Shown here: in pieces, positions 41,687-43,449 of the stretch
Layout of the letters: every line of letters begins with the position of its first letter
Position numbering within the stretch: position 1 is the stretch's first letter
Origin: Priapulus caudatus
Lineage: Eukaryota > Priapulida > Priapulimorpha > Priapulimorphida > Priapulidae
NCBI RefSeq assembly: GCF_000485595.1
Contig: NW_014577898.1
Span: 5,184 to 48,632 of the forward strand
DNA: 43,449 nucleotides
Reading direction: 5' to 3'
Notes under the pieces: generated by a model
What the model was told of the DNA's origin: nothing
Databases searched by the model: none
What the model saw: only the letters and a program-made list of their open reading frames with translations
Translations under genes and position numbers: made by a program

Positions 41687-42875
41687 TGTCGTCCATCTCC
41701 CAGGTACCGCCCACGCCGACCTCGCCTGTGAGGCCGGTGGCAACAGCACTGGAGGTGTAACAGCGCCCAGTTAATATGTAACAGGGCTGCGTTAATATGT
41801 AGAGTAGGTAATTACAGAATTACAGAAAACTAAAATGGTAAAGTGTAAGGAGCCAACACCCCGGATAACGTGTCGGATGTTTGTTGGGAAGAACACCGGG
41901 GTGGAAGCTCTTAGAATACAGGAAGTGCGCATGTAAAATCTACACGTGAGTAGAACGTGATTTGGTAAAGTCCATTTCAATATTACACGGTTAACCCTAC
42001 ACCTTGGTGACAGCCTAAGCACGTGCAGACTGAATGGTCTTGCACATGCAGGAAATGCGATGACGTCACCTAGCTGGTGATATATATATGATCACACCTT
42101 GGGAGCTCTTCAGGTTTCCTAATGCGCGCACAGTTACGATTCATGTATTAGACTACGTTTCCGGACTCTTGCTCACGCGCGGCGTGAGCAACAATAAATT
42201 ACTGTGCGTGGAAAACTCATTCATGGACTTACGAAATTACTTGTGTTTGATCATTGATACTACCTGACATCTCCTTCAAGCTTCACCGCAAACACGAAAC
42301 AAGCAGAACAGTTAACAACACAACGCAAGAATAATAACAATATCTAACCTACGATCACGTACCTACATACAGTCGGGCATCTCTCGACGTATCACACTGA
42401 ACTGGGAAAAGTAATAGGCTAAATTACAGAGGCACCGCTGGCGGTAGAGGTGCCCGCATCATCAGGAGTCCCAGAGAGGCTGCTGGCGACGATGCGCGCA
42501 CTGGAGATGCCTGGGGCACCCGTTGAGTGCGACCCTATCCAGAATACCACCTCGGAGCAGGTCAATGAGTTTCTGGGGTTGCTCTTCCAGCCCCCAGCCG
42601 ACCTCCCAGCGTGGGACTACCCCGGCCTGAGCGACCCGGACGGCTGGCCAGCATTAGACCGGCTGGCTTATATGGGAGTCCTCCAGCTGCGTCAGGCACA
42701 GGCCTGGAATAATGCCCAGCGAAGTCGCGCCCAGATCCTGGATAGGCGCATCCTGGAGTTCCTGGAGGCGAGGACCCGCACCGTCCTGCGAGCGATAATG
42801 AGCGCAAGCCAAGAGAGGCGTGATATGACTAGGCGAGTGGAGACTGAGGTGGCGACTATACGACGCATAAGGTAG
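41686..42875 (+). CDS. ORF2 of the GC-rich element, split by a solo LTR
   Basis: ATG 41686-41688 shares its A with the ORF1 stop. The frame runs MSSISQVPPTPTSPVRPVAT to 41755 and is interrupted by solo LTR 3. It resumes at 42429 in the same frame once one copy of the 4-bp duplication is discounted. The remainder reads ERLLATMRALEMPGAPVECD, EQVNEFLGLLFQPPADLPAW and a long Arg/Glu helix (ILDRRILEFLEARTRTVLRA), ending in TAG at 42873-42875. Total about 170 residues before insertion. No reverse transcriptase or nuclease motif is present; the helix may oligomerise. No family recognised. Confidence 0.55.
41756..42428 (+). mobile_element. Solo LTR 3 (673 bp, TSD GAGG)
   Basis: Starts TGTAACAG and ends AATTACA, flanked by gagg on both sides (41752-41755, 42429-42432). 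Removing it with one gagg restores the ORF2 frame exactly, which proves the borders. Inside are a TATA run (gatatatatatgatc, about 42079) and AATAAA (about 42192), in the order expected for U3 and R on the plus strand. Confidence 0.88.
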
Positions 42876-43009
42876 GAACACCTATCTTGTATTTCTCGTT
42901 GCCACTATCCACCGTGTAGCACTGCACTATACGTGAGGTAAAACTGCTAGTTACTGCGTATTGTCAGGTGGCGCCCCCTGGTGTCGCGGAAAGACACAAA
43001 ACGCTACAT

Positions 43010-43449
43010 GTGGAAAGCTAGGGCCTGCAAACAAAATCCCGGAAGTCTATGTGTGTGAAAGAAAACTATGCGACTTATGGCGTGAGATAACATCAACACT
43101 TTTGCACCCGATTACAAAGTCACAAAATGACGATATTATTGCAGTGGGTCACGCTATAGCGGCAACTTTCTTCAAAATTGTTAGCGAAAAGGTTAAGACT
43201 GTCCATTTGCACACCGAGTTCACTCTGCAGGAAGTTGAACAGTTTCACGAGGAACCTGAGTATTGACTGCTTGCAGTAGCCGGTGGATGCATTCATAGAA
43301 TAAAGAAGAATTTATTGAAGAAACGGCAGCATTCACGTCAAAAGCCTCTCATTGATGTCATGTTTGCATGTAAGTACCAGAACAGAAGTCTATAGACTTG
43401 ATACATATTTTCAAAAGTAGATAATAGGGATTCTCTATTATCTACTTCT
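43010..43449 (+). mobile_element. Hairpin-ended element, copy 2 (5'-truncated, reaches window edge)
   Basis: Nearly identical to 39338-39784, with substitutions and small indels, and encoding the same KIPEVYVCERKLCDLWREIT stretch. It lacks the first 300 bp of copy 1. It ends with the hairpin agtagataataggga...ctattatctact two bases before the end of the window, so its right flank cannot be examined. Confidence 0.75.

Noticed and set aside
1..43449. CRISPR array, bacterial operon or phage module
   Set aside because: No spacer-repeat arrays, ribosome-binding sites or operon-like gene packing; splice sites and retroelements indicate a eukaryotic genome.
1..43449. tRNA genes
   Set aside because: Scanning by eye for B-box words (GGTTCGANTCC type) with a suitably spaced A box found none. 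A tRNAscan run would be needed to exclude degenerate ones.

Overview
The window is eukaryotic, AT-rich and very repeat-dense. It has spliced exons with GT-AG borders, AATAAA signals, short interstitial CCCTAA repeats, and decayed LINE, LTR, Helitron, pogo and MITE-type elements. Together these suggest a metazoan, most likely an aquatic invertebrate. The sequence does not identify the species. No bacterial or phage gene organisation is visible.

Layout. 0-1.1 kb: the 5' part of a long minus-strand reading frame that runs off the left edge. 1.2-5.8 kb: mostly unassigned, with a foldback structure carrying a decayed 5S rRNA-like core and a CT-rich microsatellite. 6-14.2 kb: a block bracketed by two copies of one minisatellite. 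It holds a tandemly duplicated (about 1.75 kb) pair of decayed genes of a family marked by a YI-G-CIAK motif. Each copy is split by its own solo LTR. One gene continues into a C-terminal PHD finger. 14.2-17.1 kb: a one-ORF LINE (PHD finger, AP endonuclease, reverse transcriptase) with its RT core replaced.

17.49-21.32 kb: a complete non-autonomous Helitron on the minus strand, sitting between A and T. It carries a Ty3/gypsy-type gag fused to a broken gene resembling a Phenuiviridae/tenuivirus-type nucleoprotein. Short inverted and direct repeats flank that cassette. This is the most striking structure in the window. 21.4-24.2 kb: a MITE, then four 3' exons of a plus-strand host-type gene. 25.0-29.7 kb: a LINE 3' scrap, then an unidentified reading frame with a C-terminal membrane segment, split by a 5'-truncated LINE of the RLE (R2/NeSL-like) type.

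30.5-37.5 kb: a PHD-finger pseudogene, a gag fragment plus LTR, a broken pogo-like transposase, and spliced exons of a transposase-associated family. These are followed by a GC-rich zinc-finger ORF abutting the 3' end of a BEL/Pao element and its LTR. 38.7-43.4 kb: a LINE ORF1 fragment, two copies of a hairpin-ended element again encoding the YI-G-CIAK-like motif, and a second, better-kept copy of the GC-rich zinc-finger ORF. There the ORF is coupled to a second ORF by an overlapping TAATG and interrupted by a third solo LTR.

Almost every coding sequence is derived from mobile elements and most are broken. The value of the window lies in nesting, captures and exact insertion footprints. All identifications come from reading translations by eye; no database search was run.
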